Shown here one piece after another: positions 1-12,432 of a stretch of DNA of 64,000 nt. Location: positions 2,017,501 through 2,081,500 of the forward strand of contig JALIZF010001940.1 of NCBI GenBank assembly GCA_029948255.1, written 5' to 3'. The notes under the pieces are model-generated. The model was not told the origin of the DNA, made no database searches, and saw nothing but the letters and a program-made list of their open reading frames with translations. Position 1 is the stretch's first letter, and every line of letters starts with the position of its first letter. The DNA comes from Telmatactis stephensoni (taxonomy: Eukaryota; Cnidaria; Anthozoa; Actiniaria; Isophelliidae). The position numbers were made by a program, and so were the translations under genes.

Positions 1-485
1 TGTACCGCGCATGCGCCTTATGAAACTCTTTCCCAAATTTCCCCAAAGTCAATCCTCGAAGGCCGAGGTTGGCTTGCATTCTCGGACATAACTGTTAGGA
101 TTAATTTCGGCCTTTTAGGGTCTCTTGTTTTTTTTTGCTCAGGATACTTCCCACCCCTCCCCATACAATGTTGTAATGGTTGTGAATGTACTTACAAACT
201 GAACAGCCACCATTCGGCTTCAACACTGAGAGGGGGAGAGGGGGATTGCATGCATGACAAATTATTTGAAAACCTTGAATTCTTCCAGCAATGACATGAA
301 ATCATGTTAGAAACTAAAAAAGTCCTAACGGGTTTTGTCCAAGATTAGTATGCCCTAAATCTCCAAAATATAAAAGCAGTGTCAACAAACAAGCTTTACC
401 GTCGTCGTTTTAAATGCGTTTACATTTACAGTCGCGCCAGAATCGTGATTACAGTTCTAGAGTACGTTTCACTGAAAACTAAAGC
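1..485. other. Intergenic, no gene seen
   Basis: No open frame with protein-like composition and no strong repeat structure were recognised here. The stretch is AT-rich with short homopolymer and purine tracts. Confidence 0.5.
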
Positions 486-554
486 CTGCATCACATCCTG
501 ACTGAAGACTCGTTAAGTTCTTATTAACCAGTGTTTAGTCCGGATGTGATGCAG
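486..554. repeat. Short hairpin
   Basis: A 13-base arm at 486-498 (CTGCATCACATCC) is perfectly complementary to 542-554, with a loop of about 43 bases. It is probably a remnant of a small inverted-repeat element. Confidence 0.7.
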
Positions 555-769
555 ACTGCCATAGACGTTCACTCACCGATTTTCCTGTAGGGGGAGGGGT
601 GGGAAACGACTGTACACAGGCTAAGACTGCCAGAACTATTAACGGAACAATTATTTGTTATAAATGTCACAATGTAGGACACCATTATAAAGTATGCACA
701 CAAAAATGAGATCGATGAGTCCTTGAAAAGTCCTTCAATTTCGATTTCTCCTTGAAACGTCCTTCAATA

Positions 770-1189
770 GGCCATATGCACTAACAGGTCACGTACATGA
801 CCCTATCTCCCCTAAATCAAGCGGCGCCGTCAAAATGAATTCAAAAAAATGAAAGCGCACCTCGATATTAGTAAAAGTACCAAGTTTCAGCTCATAAGGT
901 GTAATACAGGAGAAATGACCGTAACTTTAAGATTTGATATTTTCTTAAGATTCGTTCGGAAAAACGCGTTGGATGGCAAGCTCATGCCATCCAACGTGTT
1001 TTTTCGAACGAATCTTAAGAAAATATCCTATCTTAAATTTGCTGTCGTTTTTTCTCTTATTCATCTTATAAACCGAAACTTTGCACTTTTACTAATATCA
1101 AAGTGCTCTTTCTATTTCTGGAGCTCATTTTGACGATACTGTTTGATTTAGGGGAGATAGGGTCACGTGATCTGTTAGTGCATATGGCC
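770..1189. mobile_element. Foldback MITE family 1, full copy, TA-flanked
   Basis: The whole 420 bp folds back on itself. The termini GGCCATATGCACTAACAG and their complement lie at 770 and 1189, each flanked by TA (768-769 and 1190-1191), and the arms meet at a near-perfect hairpin around 940-1020. A TA flank is the duplication expected of Tc1/mariner-type transposition. The 94-residue open frame across it is a by-product of the palindrome. A left-arm-only copy lies at 15661-15877. Confidence 0.85.
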
Positions 1190-1521
1190 TATTTCTGCCA
1201 AATTAATCTCCTTGATTGTTTGTTCAGCCTCCTTGAGTGTTTCAGCTAGCTAAATCTCCTAATTTATTAAAGATTCTTTGAGGTACATACAGGGACCAAA
1301 CTAACCTTTAAACTTCAAGAGGGGGCAAATGCACCGTCACTCGGGCAATTATATACGAGCTCAGTAAAGGTCAAAAATAACAGCTCTTTTAGGAAAAAGT
1401 AACAAAATGCTTGCAGCTAAACAAATTTTGATGCAATTCCTTGTATCGGTCCCTCTGTGACACAAGCTTCGTCCAGCAAAGTTGGAAACAAACAATAGGC
1501 CAATTCCTGGAAATGTCAACA

Positions 1522-2066
1522 TTAAAGTGCTACTCTGATCAAAAAACGGCGAAATTCTATTTAGCAGATACTTTGTGAAATAAATCTTCAAGGGACTATT
1601 GATCACCAGTTAAAATATCTTTTTAGAATTCAAAAGGGAAGTACTAGATTTTTAGCGTTCATTTTAGATGTCAGTGACGTCATCGACTTAACTCATGGAT
1701 TTACTCCATACATTTCTTTGTATTTTATGACTTGAATTGTTCTATTCATTTCTGCTCTAATAATTTTGCTTAAGAGTTTTCTTGCAGTTAATGTGTCAAG
1801 GATTAATTGCATGGTCAGTGATCTACAATTGAAAAAAATTACACTGAGATATTTTGATTGCAAAATACAAAGAAATGTATGGAGTGAATCCATGAGTTAA
1901 GTCGATGACGTCACTGGCACCTAAAAAGAACGCTAAAAATCTAGTACTTCCCTTTTGAATACCAAAAAGATATTTTAACTGCTGATCAATAGACCCTTGA
2001 GGATTTATTTCACAAATTTTCTGCGAAATAGAATTTCACCGTTTTTTGATCAGAGTAGCACTTTAA
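1522..2066. mobile_element. Foldback element family 2
   Basis: Arms of about 205 bp at 1522-1727 and 1862-2066 are inverted complements with scattered mismatches, separated by about 135 bp of unrelated AT-rich DNA. Each arm carries a perfect TGACGTCA octamer (1675-1682 and 1906-1913). There is no coding capacity, so if mobile it is non-autonomous. Confidence 0.85.
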
Positions 2067-3030
2067 TTCAATTACAAAAAATTGCCCAACAGTTATGGCT
2101 AATACAGCTGAGGGTCTACGTATTTTACCAAAGGAAACCGCTAAAACTGATGTACATTCTGGCTTTTGTTTAGAAAGTGAGTTTACGCAGTCTGTCCTCA
2201 CAATACAAGATGATTTTAATAATTATGCAAACGTTATTGTCAGTCAACCGTGCTGACCGTAGGTACAAATTAAATAGGGTACATACTGACTCAATCTGCT
2301 CATTCAATCACTTGAGTTCAAAGAGTTCTGCTAGATCAACAATTATCTTGTAAGGTACATTTTTTACTTAATTTGACTAGTTAGGCTTCTTATGTTTCTT
2401 ACATTTATTTTCGATTTCTCATCACAACTTGTTGAAATATTTTACTATTATTTTGTACATTTATTGAATTTTACAGCGCTTACGTACGAGAAAGACGTAA
2501 GGGTTTGCAGTGATTATGATGTGATTTACATAATTGGGATACGGTTTTGCGGTTATTTTTTATCCTAATCTGCGGTTTTGCGGTTTTTGACTTCAGATTT
2601 TCTACGCGGTTTGCGGTTTGGGGGATTTTGACGGTTTTTGTTGCGTTTTATTTATTTATTTATTTTTTTTCTCAATTTCGTTTGCGGTTTCGCGGTTTCC
2701 ATACCCCCTCTTTTACGAGTTTTCTAGTAGAGCTACCAGTCGTCTTTGAGTGAAAACTATTTGTTCATAAGCAGTCTGATGATAAATTAAGTATTAAACA
2801 CCTTTATTAGACAAAGATCAAAGTTTATGATGACGTATGTTATATGGAAATCGGCATTACTATGGCAATTTTACCATTAAAACTTTCTGTATACAAAGTG
2901 TACAAAGTATCTTATCAATTTGATTCTTAACCGAGTGGCAGTTCATGCCCGTGATGGGTTTTTCACTGTATGAAAATGCAAAAGGTGTTAAAATAAATAA
3001 GTTCAACTACGTTTTCTTTCTCCAACTATC
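2067..3030. other. Intergenic with degenerate GCGGTTT repeats
   Basis: No gene is seen. At about 2540-2700 the heptamer TGCGGTTT recurs many times in a T-rich context, giving a degenerate simple repeat that explains the small open frame there. Confidence 0.5.
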
Positions 3031-3039
3031 CTGCCAAGC

Positions 3040-3065
3040 TTTCGGACAAAATTGTCCATCTTCAG
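3040..3065 (-). repeat. Stem-loop with hammerhead-like core (site b)
   Basis: Read on the minus strand: CTGAAGA, one T, a 5-bp stem GGACA/TGTCC with an ATTT loop, then GAAAGCTTGG. The order CTGANGA-stem-GAAA is that of a hammerhead core, and the tail GAAAGCTTGG is shared with the site at 39300-39324. It is probably a retroelement-derived terminal motif; activity is not implied because there is an extra base before the stem. Confidence 0.5.
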
Positions 3066-3396
3066 GGCAATCAGCGATTTGGTATCTTTTAGGGTGTTAA
3101 AATTGAAGTTTAGAGTTTTAGCATTCCCTGGTCTCTCTTACGGTATCAAAAGAGCCCATCGCTTATTATCTTCTTCTCAAATGGAAGAAATTTGCCCAAC
3201 AAAAGCGTGTCGACCGTTCAATTTTATGTTCATCATAAGTATCATTAGCTTGATATCGCTGGTATCTCTTGGGGGTTAAAAATCGTCCAGCCACACCCTT
3301 CTTAAAAGACTTCCTTTTTTTTTTAAGGGTATTTTTTAAATTTCCGACGGGCATACCCTATCCTTTTACAATGGAGTGCCCCCCCCCCCCTCCCGG
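3066..3396 (+). mobile_element. MITE family 3, left-truncated copy
   Basis: From the phrase CAGCGATTTGGTATCTTTTA to the C-rich end this segment aligns base by base, with small indels, to the fuller copy at 61690-62028. The right terminus (GGGCATACCC ... GGAGTG followed by a C run) is present, but the matching left terminus is missing, so the copy is truncated. Open frames across it (3052-3354, both strands) are not genes. Confidence 0.75.
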
Positions 3397-3444
3397 GCCA
3401 CTCGGTCCTTTCCCCCTTTTATGGGAAAGACAATAACGGTTCGC

Positions 3445-5400
3445 TTAGACCTCTGGATAAACAATCTTGACAGCATTCAATGACAGATACTCGTCAAGAT
3501 AAACATCAACTTTATGATCAACCATCTTTAACCATGTTCCCTGAGTAGTCTCTTGTGATTGGCCAGTTTCAGAGTCTTTAATAGCTTTTTCAGCGGATTT
3601 TTCCTTGTCAGTTTCAGATTCGGCTTCTTTTGTGTCCCCATCATCTCCACTTGATTCTTTTTCCTGAAAAGAATATTGATATTGATAAATAGTTGATGTG
3701 CATTCTGCTCATACACGCTTGGAAGTTGCCGAACAGGATTAAATTGTACGTTTGAGCTTTTTTCCCTTTTTCGTTGCATTGTGCATCTTTTTAAATTTGA
3801 ATAAGTAACAAAGTAAGACGTCTATCTGGTGGGCTTCCTGTGGCGGGGAGGAGAATGGGACAGAGTTCCATAGTATACCACAAGAACTCCACAAGAATAC
3901 CAATTTTATGAATTAGAGGTTGAACTTCACACTAGTTTTACTTTCTTTTCTTTTCCCAAAAATGTCCTCTTTTAACATGTGATATTGACTGACCCTTAGG
4001 AAAGGACTGAAAGGATTAGAACTAATAGTCTTGGGGGGAAGGGGATGGGGGGAGATTGGAAATTTTCAAATCTTACCGGCCCTTTGATTAAGGTCTCTAT
4101 CCTACTCTTTGCTCGTGACATCAGAAACCTCTCGAGTTCACTTCTTGCCGCTTCTCGTGCAAGATCGTCGAGTTCCCGTTCCTTGAGTGGCCGAGCACAG
4201 AATAAGTGATTTCCCAAGGTTATGATTCCAACTGCTATGACGCTACCTATAAAGCAACGTATGGCAGATCATGACAGCAAATCATTATTTTATCCCACAC
4301 AACAGGAAATACAGCCAATTGCCGCAATGTCTCGTGGGAAAACACAGTTTAATACCGCCGAATATACAACGGCTTTCCTGCTTTCTGAATGGCTTTATTT
4401 TCTATGGTGTAGGATATATCTATCTATCTATCTATATATTCCTAAATTCTTTTGAAGTAACGCTGGGAATCGCCCGACCAAGAAACTATCAAAAGTCGCC
4501 AATACTCCAGTTTCGAATTCCCACCCTTTTGCTTACAAACCGCTGAGCCAAAGGTCTGTGGGCGCCAGTCAAACGTGCAATTGAGGCAGGCTGAGCACTT
4601 TGCGTGATTTTAATGGCAACTTATTGTGGTATAATGTAAGATCAAAAATCAATGTAATTTTTCTATTTTTCAAAGTTTTTACGGACTATTAGGAAGGCGT
4701 TGGCCTGGGTGGGGGGCGGGGACGATTTTCAGCTTCCATTGCTTGTGCAGGATATATTTTTGTTTTTTATTTATAGGTCTGTGAGAAGCCCTATAGAGCA
4801 AGACTGCACTGTTTTTGTTTGTTTGTTTGTTTCACGTACAAATGAATGTTTTCCTTTGCTCCATTTTACTTTTTAACAAGTATTTTTCGCTTACACCATT
4901 TAATTTTTTGGTCCACCCCTAATCAACCACCTTAGCTTACCTACGAGCATCAAAAGTCCCCAATTCTGTGCCTGAGACTTTGCATCTCGCACCAGTATAT
5001 GATACGCAAACTCCTCGTCCTTGGTGCACTTCCTTACGACACCACACTCGTCAAAACCTGCCTTGTAGCAAATCCAAATTTTGGAGTTTAAAAACGCGGC
5101 TATGACCCAAGCAACTGATGGCATAAGCATATACAGAAAAGCCGCCACTCCTTGACCTATCATTTCTAGGTCCAGACATTTTGTCTTGGAAGTTTTGGCG
5201 TTAAATAAAAGTCGCACGTTCTTGGATTTAATGAGCGTGATTCCAAAGATCACGCAAGGTGGGATCAGTAGCCATGATAGAGCGTTTCGACAGTTAATGC
5301 CGTATTTTGTGACCACTTGCTCGAACGCGACCACGGCGAAGATGCTTAGCGCATTTTTAATGCTCTTCTTGTCTTGGAAGGCTGAGTAGAGTTTAGGCAT
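3445..5400 (-). CDS. CALHM-family large-pore channel subunit, three exons
   Basis: Predicted calcium homeostasis modulator (CALHM) channel subunit of the plasma membrane; characterised family members form large pores that pass ions and ATP. Coding exons on the minus strand are 5400-4941, 4246-4077 and 3663-3445. Donors are GTAAGC and GTAAGA, acceptors TATAG and TTCAG. The joins keep frame (phase 1, then phase 0) and give 282 residues. Four membrane segments are visible: about 17-31, 42-58, 84-105 and 146-170; the last is rebuilt only by joining exons 1 and 2. Family marks are C37 in the first loop, LLIPP in TM2, KIWIC after TM3, a Cys-rich loop (C111, C119, C125) and SQAQNWGLLML entering TM4, followed by a charged helix. 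The last exon encodes a highly charged tail of about 72 residues. No transcript was checked; the family call is by recalled motif pattern. Confidence 0.88.
4247..4940 (-). other. Intron 1 of the CALHM gene
   Basis: GT-AG intron of 694 bases between the first two channel exons, closed by GTAAGC and TTTATAG in the minus sense. It contains a short (TATC)n run near 4420 and no other structure I recognise; open frames here are intronic. Confidence 0.85.
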
Positions 5401-5616
5401 GCCTTAATGTTCTGGAAAACCAAAAACTTGAATCATTATTTTTTGGAAAGCAATGCATAGTCGTCGTAGTCCTCGGTTGGGTAGGACTGTACTATATACG
5501 TAACGTAGGCTAATTGATTTAGCCTCCCTCTCCTTCCTTCCCTCCCTCCCCCCCCCCCCCCACCCCCCACCCCCTAAAAACAAACCTCCAAAAGAGAGCT
5601 TGTATGATATGCCGCC

Positions 5617-5696
5617 GGGCCTTCCCTTCCTTCCTTCCTTCCTTCCTTCCTTCCTTCCTTCCTTCCTTCCTTCCTTCCTTCCTTCCTTCCTTCCTT

Positions 5697-5749
<53 letters not shown>
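5617..5749. repeat. Compound microsatellite (CCTT)n then (CT)n
   Basis: About 19 CCTT units run to about 5695 and then a pure CT dinucleotide tract to 5749. The SFLPSFLPS and KEGRKEGR frames come from this repeat and are not genes. Confidence 0.98.
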
Positions 5750-5751
<2 letters not shown>

Positions 5752-5894
5752 CTGCCAGGCTCGACTCTAGCTGTCTCTCTGTACATCTCCACGCCTTTTG
5801 TAATTATATAAAGTGAGCTACGTGACCTAGGCCTGTTGTATTGGCAGTTCTGTTGTATAAGTCATTGATTGATTTCAACATATTGTTGTTATTA

Positions 5895-6140
5895 AGGAAT
5901 TTATTACAAAGTGCGACAGTGGTTATTACAAAATGCGTCAGCTCTTGTTATATTTCAAAGTGCGACAAAAATTATTACAAATTCTTACGCTTTCTATTTC
6001 AAAGTGCGTCAAAATTATTACAAAGTACACTGATTAGCTTTTTCATTCAAATAAGCGTCAGGTTTCAATACAACGTGCATTTAAATTGTTACAAAGTGCG
6101 GCAAATATATTTCAATGTACGACAATTACTACAAAGCCAA
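5895..6140 (+). repeat. Degenerate tandem repeat, CAAAGTGCGWCA core
   Basis: The phrase TTATTACAAAGTGCGACA recurs about nine times with spacing of 20-30 bases and many substitutions, so it is an old tandem array. The 111-residue frame across it is composed of the repeat. Confidence 0.7.
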
Positions 6141-7074
6141 GGGGTTGGAACAGACGCTACTCTAGAACCTGCATGACCCGGTTCGAAAGCGGTTAGCGCG
6201 GTTAAATCTAAAGAAAACCATTGGCGTTAACACTGGGCTAGTGCCAACACGATCGATCGAACAACCGGGCCCTGATCTGATCCCAAAATATCTTGGACTT
6301 GAATTATAAATTAAAAATTATGAATCTTGCTATGCTTGCTATATTGCGTTTGTACAACAGTACTCCATGTCAAGTACATAGATACCCTTTCCTGGATCTC
6401 CCGAATGAGATATATGCATACAATATTTAGAATTCGACAGAATTGTACATTTCTTACCTCAAATAAATACCCACGTACTTCTAAGATTCCAGAAAATAAC
6501 AAACCCATCAAAAATAACAAAATAGTAAACCCATAAAATAATCATGGGTCACCTAGTTTATTTTGGCAACAAGCTGTAACACCTGTTATAAAGGCGTCTA
6601 TGTTTGTCGAAAAATAAGAAAAATCTGTAAATCTTCCTGTAGATATTTTGAGACAAGATACGATATTACTTAAGTTTTGTCATAGTTTTAATTTTTGCAG
6701 GAACATTTCGTCCTCTATCCAGAGCAGAGGCCATCTTCAGCGAAGTGAACTAACACTTGAACCGACTTGAACTAACACTTGCAAGATAAGTTCCGTTAGT
6801 GGAATCGATTGTCCCTGTTCATTGACTCATTAACATAGAAAGCGAAAATAAAGTATGTCTCAAAGATATACGGATTAAATTAATTATTTGCTCTTGTTGT
6901 ATTTCAAAAACATTTCAGTATTGCTAATGCCATGTCAACTAGAATAATTCTCTGCATAACGAGCCGCCAGAGCTTGCTGGGCCGAATTGAGCTTGTAACG
7001 ACAAGAGAAAAAAAGAATACTGAATCGAAGGAGGGCTAGGAGCTGCTAGGCTAACCCAGGGTTTAGCCTAACCC
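6141..7074. other. Intergenic, with one retroelement-like stem-loop
   Basis: No gene is recognised. The only structure noted is a stem-loop at 6706-6740 (minus strand CTGAAGATGG ... GAAA) resembling those at 3040 and 39300. Confidence 0.5.
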
Positions 7075-7197
7075 TTCACATGAAGGCGAGTTGTCCCTGG
7101 TAGCATAGATAACTCTTTTGTTTTGTGTCCCCCAGGGATCGAAATGAAAAACAAAAGAGTTATCCCTGCTACCAGGGACAACTTGCCTTCATGTGAA
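7075..7197. mobile_element. MITE family 4, copy 1
   Basis: Terminal inverted repeats of about 50 bp begin TTCACATGAAGGCGAGTTGT and enclose a spacer of about 20 bases. A second copy with the same termini is at 54920-55042. No coding capacity. Confidence 0.9.
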
Positions 7198-7635
7198 TGG
7201 GCTCTTATAGTTCGATTTTAACTCGGGGCTAGTGCTCACCCGCCTCGTGCTGAACTGGATCCTAAGAGTGACCATTTCAGTACCGCGGCAAAATATACCG
7301 CGCATGCCCGTCTCCTCCATTTCTCAGTGAAACTTACAAAACTTTGCCGGCGTAACTCAAACCATAGAAGCCAAACATAGTCCAAAAACAATTAATCTTT
7401 TTCACCTAATACCGGCTTTTGTTATCATCCTTGCTCTAAATTAAGCTTAAAGATACTGGGACATGCGCACTCGTAACCACGGTGTCGATCTTCCCATCCA
7501 AAAATTTTAAGTATCAAATTTACAAAATTATAAATACCTTTCAACATCCATTAATTCAACAGTGGTCCGAATCGACCTGAACAGTAGTTCAAATAACATC
7601 AATATGTTCATGAGGGAATCATCCAATCAGAGATT

Positions 7636-7985
7636 GTAATCTTGGAATCCATATACATAAAGTGCATTACAGCATTCAGAGAATTCGAAGTCCCTGAAGT
7701 CTAAGTTAAATTTTGCCAATTGAAGTTAGAGGATCTAGTTATGAAAATCTGTAAGTACAAAATTGTTGTCAGTTTATATACTCCTAGAAAACAATCTTAC
7801 GATATGTAATCTTGGAACCCATATACACAGCATAAAGGTGCATTACCAGTATTCAGAGCAGTTGATTTCGAAGTCTAAGTTAAATTTTGCCTTGAATTAA
7901 AGTTAGAGGATCTAGTTATGAACTGAATCAGTAAGTACAAACGAAAATTGTTGTTTTATCACGGCCCTAGGAAACAATCTTACGA
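7636..7985 (+). repeat. Tandem duplication, about 170 bp x 2
   Basis: Copies start with GTAATCTTGGAA at 7636 and 7806 and both end with AACAATCTTACGATATG. They differ by small insertions (AGCATAAAGG and similar). No coding function seen. Confidence 0.88.
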
Positions 7986-8757
7986 TATGCGCTTGAAAAC
8001 ATATTTTCCATATATTCCTCATAGCTAAGTGAACTGTTATATTTAAAGTAATCAAAAATATATATTTTAATTGTGAATTGGCGTAAACATTTGGCATCTC
8101 GTGATGCATATTTAAAAAGTGGCTAACCTTGAAATCGAGCATATGCGTTAGTCATATACCGCATTCTTCATCAATATATTACATTATTCTTCGGTTATCA
8201 GAGGTAAAGTACCAATAGTAATGCATGCGACTTTAATTTTTTGCAGTTACGACTAATTGTTACTTTTATTGTTACTTTCGGGAAGTCGTTAAGCTCGTTT
8301 AAAATACTTGACGTTATATCGCACATTGCATCTTTTTTTTTCATTCAAGATAATACGTTACGGAAGTCTTTATACATGCAGGTTCATAATACAGCCTTAA
8401 TTGACATCACACTCAGAACTTTGTCAGGGATTCGATACGTAGATATCAGTATAAGTATATAAGATCAGACGCTAGCATACAACTATACAGCGCGTGCAAT
8501 TAATTCTGCAAAATTACACAGAAATAGTCCAATTGTAGATCTGAAAGTTTCTCTTTATTGCCAATTATTTCAAACCCTGAGTCTGAATGAGAATTGAAAA
8601 TGAATAAGCAAAAAAAAAATGTATTACTTTCGGGCAGTCGACCTTCCTTTCGGAATTTTACGGTTATAGATCGAAGAACAACGTAAAATTTTAACCAAGT
8701 GCATTTTGCTAACACACTGTTATTGTTGTTTTTAATATTATGAGGAGACTTTTTATA

Positions 8758-9260
8758 TTCAAGCATATTGAGCAACAAATTTTCTCAGTCAAAGAATAAG
8801 TGTTGTACAAGCTAACATGATTTCTTTCAGAAAGTTTGGGTCGCCCACCACCATTATAAGAACGAAGCTTGTTATTTGCTCAAATAACAAAAACAATGAA
8901 TATGTGGATTATGATGAAGAATGCATGCCTTTTGTTCAAAAGTTTAGGTTGTTTGTAGAGGGTTTAGGTTGACAAGAGTCAAATTAAAGTGTTAATCCAA
9001 AGTGAAAATTAGAATCAAAAATAAGCCTTAGGTCTAGCCTCCAGTCGCCATTAATAACAATCACTAGTTTATTTGAAAGCTGCTAAATGTCAGAAATAAA
9101 AATGCACGCATTATATATTCAACTTTGTACAGATGCAAAGACAGTTTTAAATGGCCATTCTATCTTATTAGAACAGTTTCAGTAGTAGGAAATTATTGAA
9201 TTTGGGTATTAATTCAAAGCGAAAATTTGAATTAAAAAAACTTGCAAGATCAAAAGGACT
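8758..9260 (+). repeat. Dispersed repeat family 5, copy 1
   Basis: The order of phrases here (AATAAGTGTTG, TTTCTTTCAGAAAGTTT, GTTTAGGTTGTTTGTAG, AATTAAAGTGTTAAT, GCCTCCAGT, GACAGTTTTAAA) recurs in the same orientation at 35805-36175. No reading frame survives, so it is an old non-coding or decayed mobile repeat. Confidence 0.75.
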
Positions 9261-9299
9261 AGTTTTTTCGATATTGAAAAAAATCTCAAATAAAATGAA

Positions 9300-9800
9300 A
9301 GGTTTATTCACATATTGTCGCACTAAAAAACTAGTGAATTGTAAATTATAATATTAAAATACATTATAAATGATATAAATTATAAATAATCATTATAAAT
9401 TATCTTAAATTATAATATTGTGTATTCGCGCGAATCCCGCCTCGAGAGAGTCCTCTTTCGCAACCAAGGCGAAGAGTTTATGAATTCAGTCTAGTGATAT
9501 TAATTTGACAGACTGGATGCATATTAAACTATATAACAAAATATATAAGGTCGCTCGATTATGTCAGTGAAAGACAAAAACAAACAGAATACGTTGGTCC
9601 ATACCGGCGTAATTCATTACATTTCATTGGCGAATATTTACCAAGTTGGAGAAACTTGTCAAGATGCATGTGCACGAAAACTAATTATAAATCAGGAAAC
9701 ATCAATAATTTATTTGATCAGCTATAACTATACCGAAGTCTGTTCAAACCACCTCTTTGGTGTAAATATGTTATGCTAGAGCTGGGAAAGCGAAGGGGAG
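9300..9800. other. Intergenic, very AT-rich
   Basis: Contains a degenerate ATAAATTATAAAT stretch near 9340-9420; no gene is seen. Confidence 0.5.
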
Positions 9801-9860
9801 AAAAATGGAAGGAAAGATTGGGAGGGAGGGAGGGAGATAGGGAGGGTAGAAAGAGAGAAA

Positions 9861-9980
<120 letters not shown>

Positions 9981-10005
9981 GTTTTGTTTTGTTTTGTTTT
10001 GTTTT

Positions 10006-12430
10006 AAAAGCAAAATCTGGAATGCAATCCCTGAGAATATCCGTCATTCAAGGAAAAATTTATTCAAATTAAAACTAAAATCAATTTTATTTCGAGTGTT
10101 GAACAAAGATAATGCCTCAAGTGATATCAAAATTTTCAAAGTTAAAATAATTTACTAGATAAGTATAAATTACAAATTCATTAATATTGATTTAATGCTT
10201 TTATGCCATTATGTAATATCCTCTAATCTGTACTATTAATTTTGCAAATAACATATAAATTAGACTTATACTATTTTAATATATATTTATACCTAATTTC
10301 TACCTTTGATTATTATTCACAACCTGCTTCTATTAGCAAAACTACTAGCAGGTTTGCTTATCAGTAGATCTAATTATTTTTTATTAAACTTAAGTTCTCG
10401 TAATGTTTGGTTACTATATTTTTGATATCCAAAAAGAAAAAAGAAAATATAATGAAATGAAAAACGAAGATAAAAAAATTGGCGATTTAAATCTTGACCG
10501 TGTTTTTATTTTTTAAATTAAAATTTCTGGATTTTGACGGGATATTTTGAAATCTTCAAATTGCACAAAAATCCACTACAAAAACACTAAAAACAATGTT
10601 TAAAATATCCTAGTGTGATATCTTTAGAATTTGACTTTTCTTTGGATCATTAGGAAGGCCTTGTGAACTCTCCTGCGTGTCATTTGTTTGCCTAGCGCCT
10701 AGCGTGTGAACCCGTTGTAAAACGAACCAATCAGAATGTTTTGCATAAATTAGAGTTAGCGCCCAAGTCTGTTTGACCAACCTCATGTAGTGGACATTAC
10801 AAGTTATTGGCATGGTATTAATGTTCAGATCTCACCGTAAGTACAGTATTTCCTTATTTTTCAGTTTCCTGAAGTTTGTACTGCTGATTTTCTAGCTTCA
10901 TTACTGATAGTGTTTCGTCAAATTCTCTTGTGGTTTGTGTTTACGTTTGTCAGTGTTTATTTTGGGTGACTATCATGCCATCTTGGTTTGTCAAAATCTA
11001 GCCGCTTCGTTTACAAAGAGTTGGGAATAAAGTTTAGAAGAATATAATAACGCTCGGAGTTCTGATTTATAGTTCAAATAATTACGTGCGATTGTGTTAT
11101 AGATATTTTTTAGCTTATTTATTTTCGCTGAAAGTAGTGCCTGATGATTTCTAGCTGCCGAATCTTGCTAATAAGTTAATTCCTGCTTTCCAAATGCTCT
11201 AGATTAGTGAATAGTTATGATCCTAAATCGAAATAATTACACTAAATAATTGCTGAGAATTCGAGATTCTGTGTACAATTACGGTCCAAAAGTATTTTTG
11301 GCTTTAATTTTGTGCATAAAATCGACCGAAGAATCTAACTACGAAGAAATGAAGTTCACTTAAGCTTAAAACTTCAAGCTGGAAGCAGCATTTGTTTGAG
11401 GTCCCAACTGTACTTGCTTTCCTAAGGGACACTATCAAAGCTATCGGTATAATTTCCTTTTTTGTGTTTGTGTTTTGTTTTGTTTATAACGTAATTCATT
11501 GTCTTTGTAGTTTTTGAAAGAAAATTGTATTCAAAGAAAGCAGTGTTGGAGAGTGAAAACAGATGTCGACTTGTGTCAGAAGTAAGTTGGACTCTTCTAA
11601 ATAGTTATGTACTCCGATTCAAGATTGCAAAAAATGTGTGTATTTCAATATGAGCACAAAAAGTTGAAATAATTAATAAAATATGTAGTGTTTTGCGTTC
11701 TTATTTTCCTTGTTGTAGTAGTATCACGCTTCACTGATTTCCGAATAAATAACAAGAACCTAAAAACTAACAAAAACATTCTCAGAGTCCTTGAAGGAAG
11801 AATTCTAATTTTGTCACTCGAAAGTGATAGTTAGAATTTCTTTTCTTTTCGTTTTAAAACACATGTATTTTGGTCTTGAGAATTTCATTTTTTTGAAGAA
11901 AGTTTATTCATACAGCCAATAGTTCTTTCTAGTGATTTTACATTTTTAGACATAAATATAATTTTCAAAAGTAACATGAACTCAGAAAGTGGGCATTGAC
12001 AATGAATGCCCGATCAAAACGTCTGATGCCTTTTATTAACAACCATTTATTTTCAATTATTTATTTTAAGCCTTGTAATCTTTCAAATTTTCTGTAACCT
12101 TAATTTTTTTCACCTCGTGTGATATGTTCCACATCGCCGGTTACATTAATGTCGTGGCAAAAATATATTTGTTCAAGCACTAGCTGGTCTCAAATAATCT
12201 GGAAAGATGTTTATGAACATCGGACCTCAAACTGTGACTAAAACTGAATATTATTATTGTTGAATATAAGTTGAAGCGATATCAAACAAGCTAGACGAAG
12301 CATGATTGCATTTTCTTTTGTTAGCAGTCTCGGTAAAAGCTTTCGATTGCAATATAGATGGGCGAGAAAGCAAGTAGTTTGGTGAGAACAATGAGAACTG
12401 TAGTCTTGTATGGAGCCGCTTTTTTAGGGG
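10006..12430. other. Intergenic, possible short non-coding or 5' exon
   Basis: No protein-like frame is seen. The only gene-like sign is 11511-11579, bounded by a pyrimidine-rich acceptor (TGTCTTTGTAG) and a strong donor (GTAAGT), with an ATG inside that opens only six codons. A further GTAAGTA donor lies at 10837. These could be exons of an unidentified transcript, but no downstream coding exon could be matched. Confidence 0.35.
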
Positions 12431-12432
12431 CT

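Noticed and set aside
849..1133. 94-codon plus-strand frame
   Set aside because: Entirely within the family 1 foldback element and crossing its symmetric centre; no domain.
5574..5816. Lys/Glu/Gly/Arg and Ser/Phe/Leu-rich frames on both strands
   Set aside because: They are translations of the (CCTT)n and (CT)n microsatellites and have no non-repeat content.
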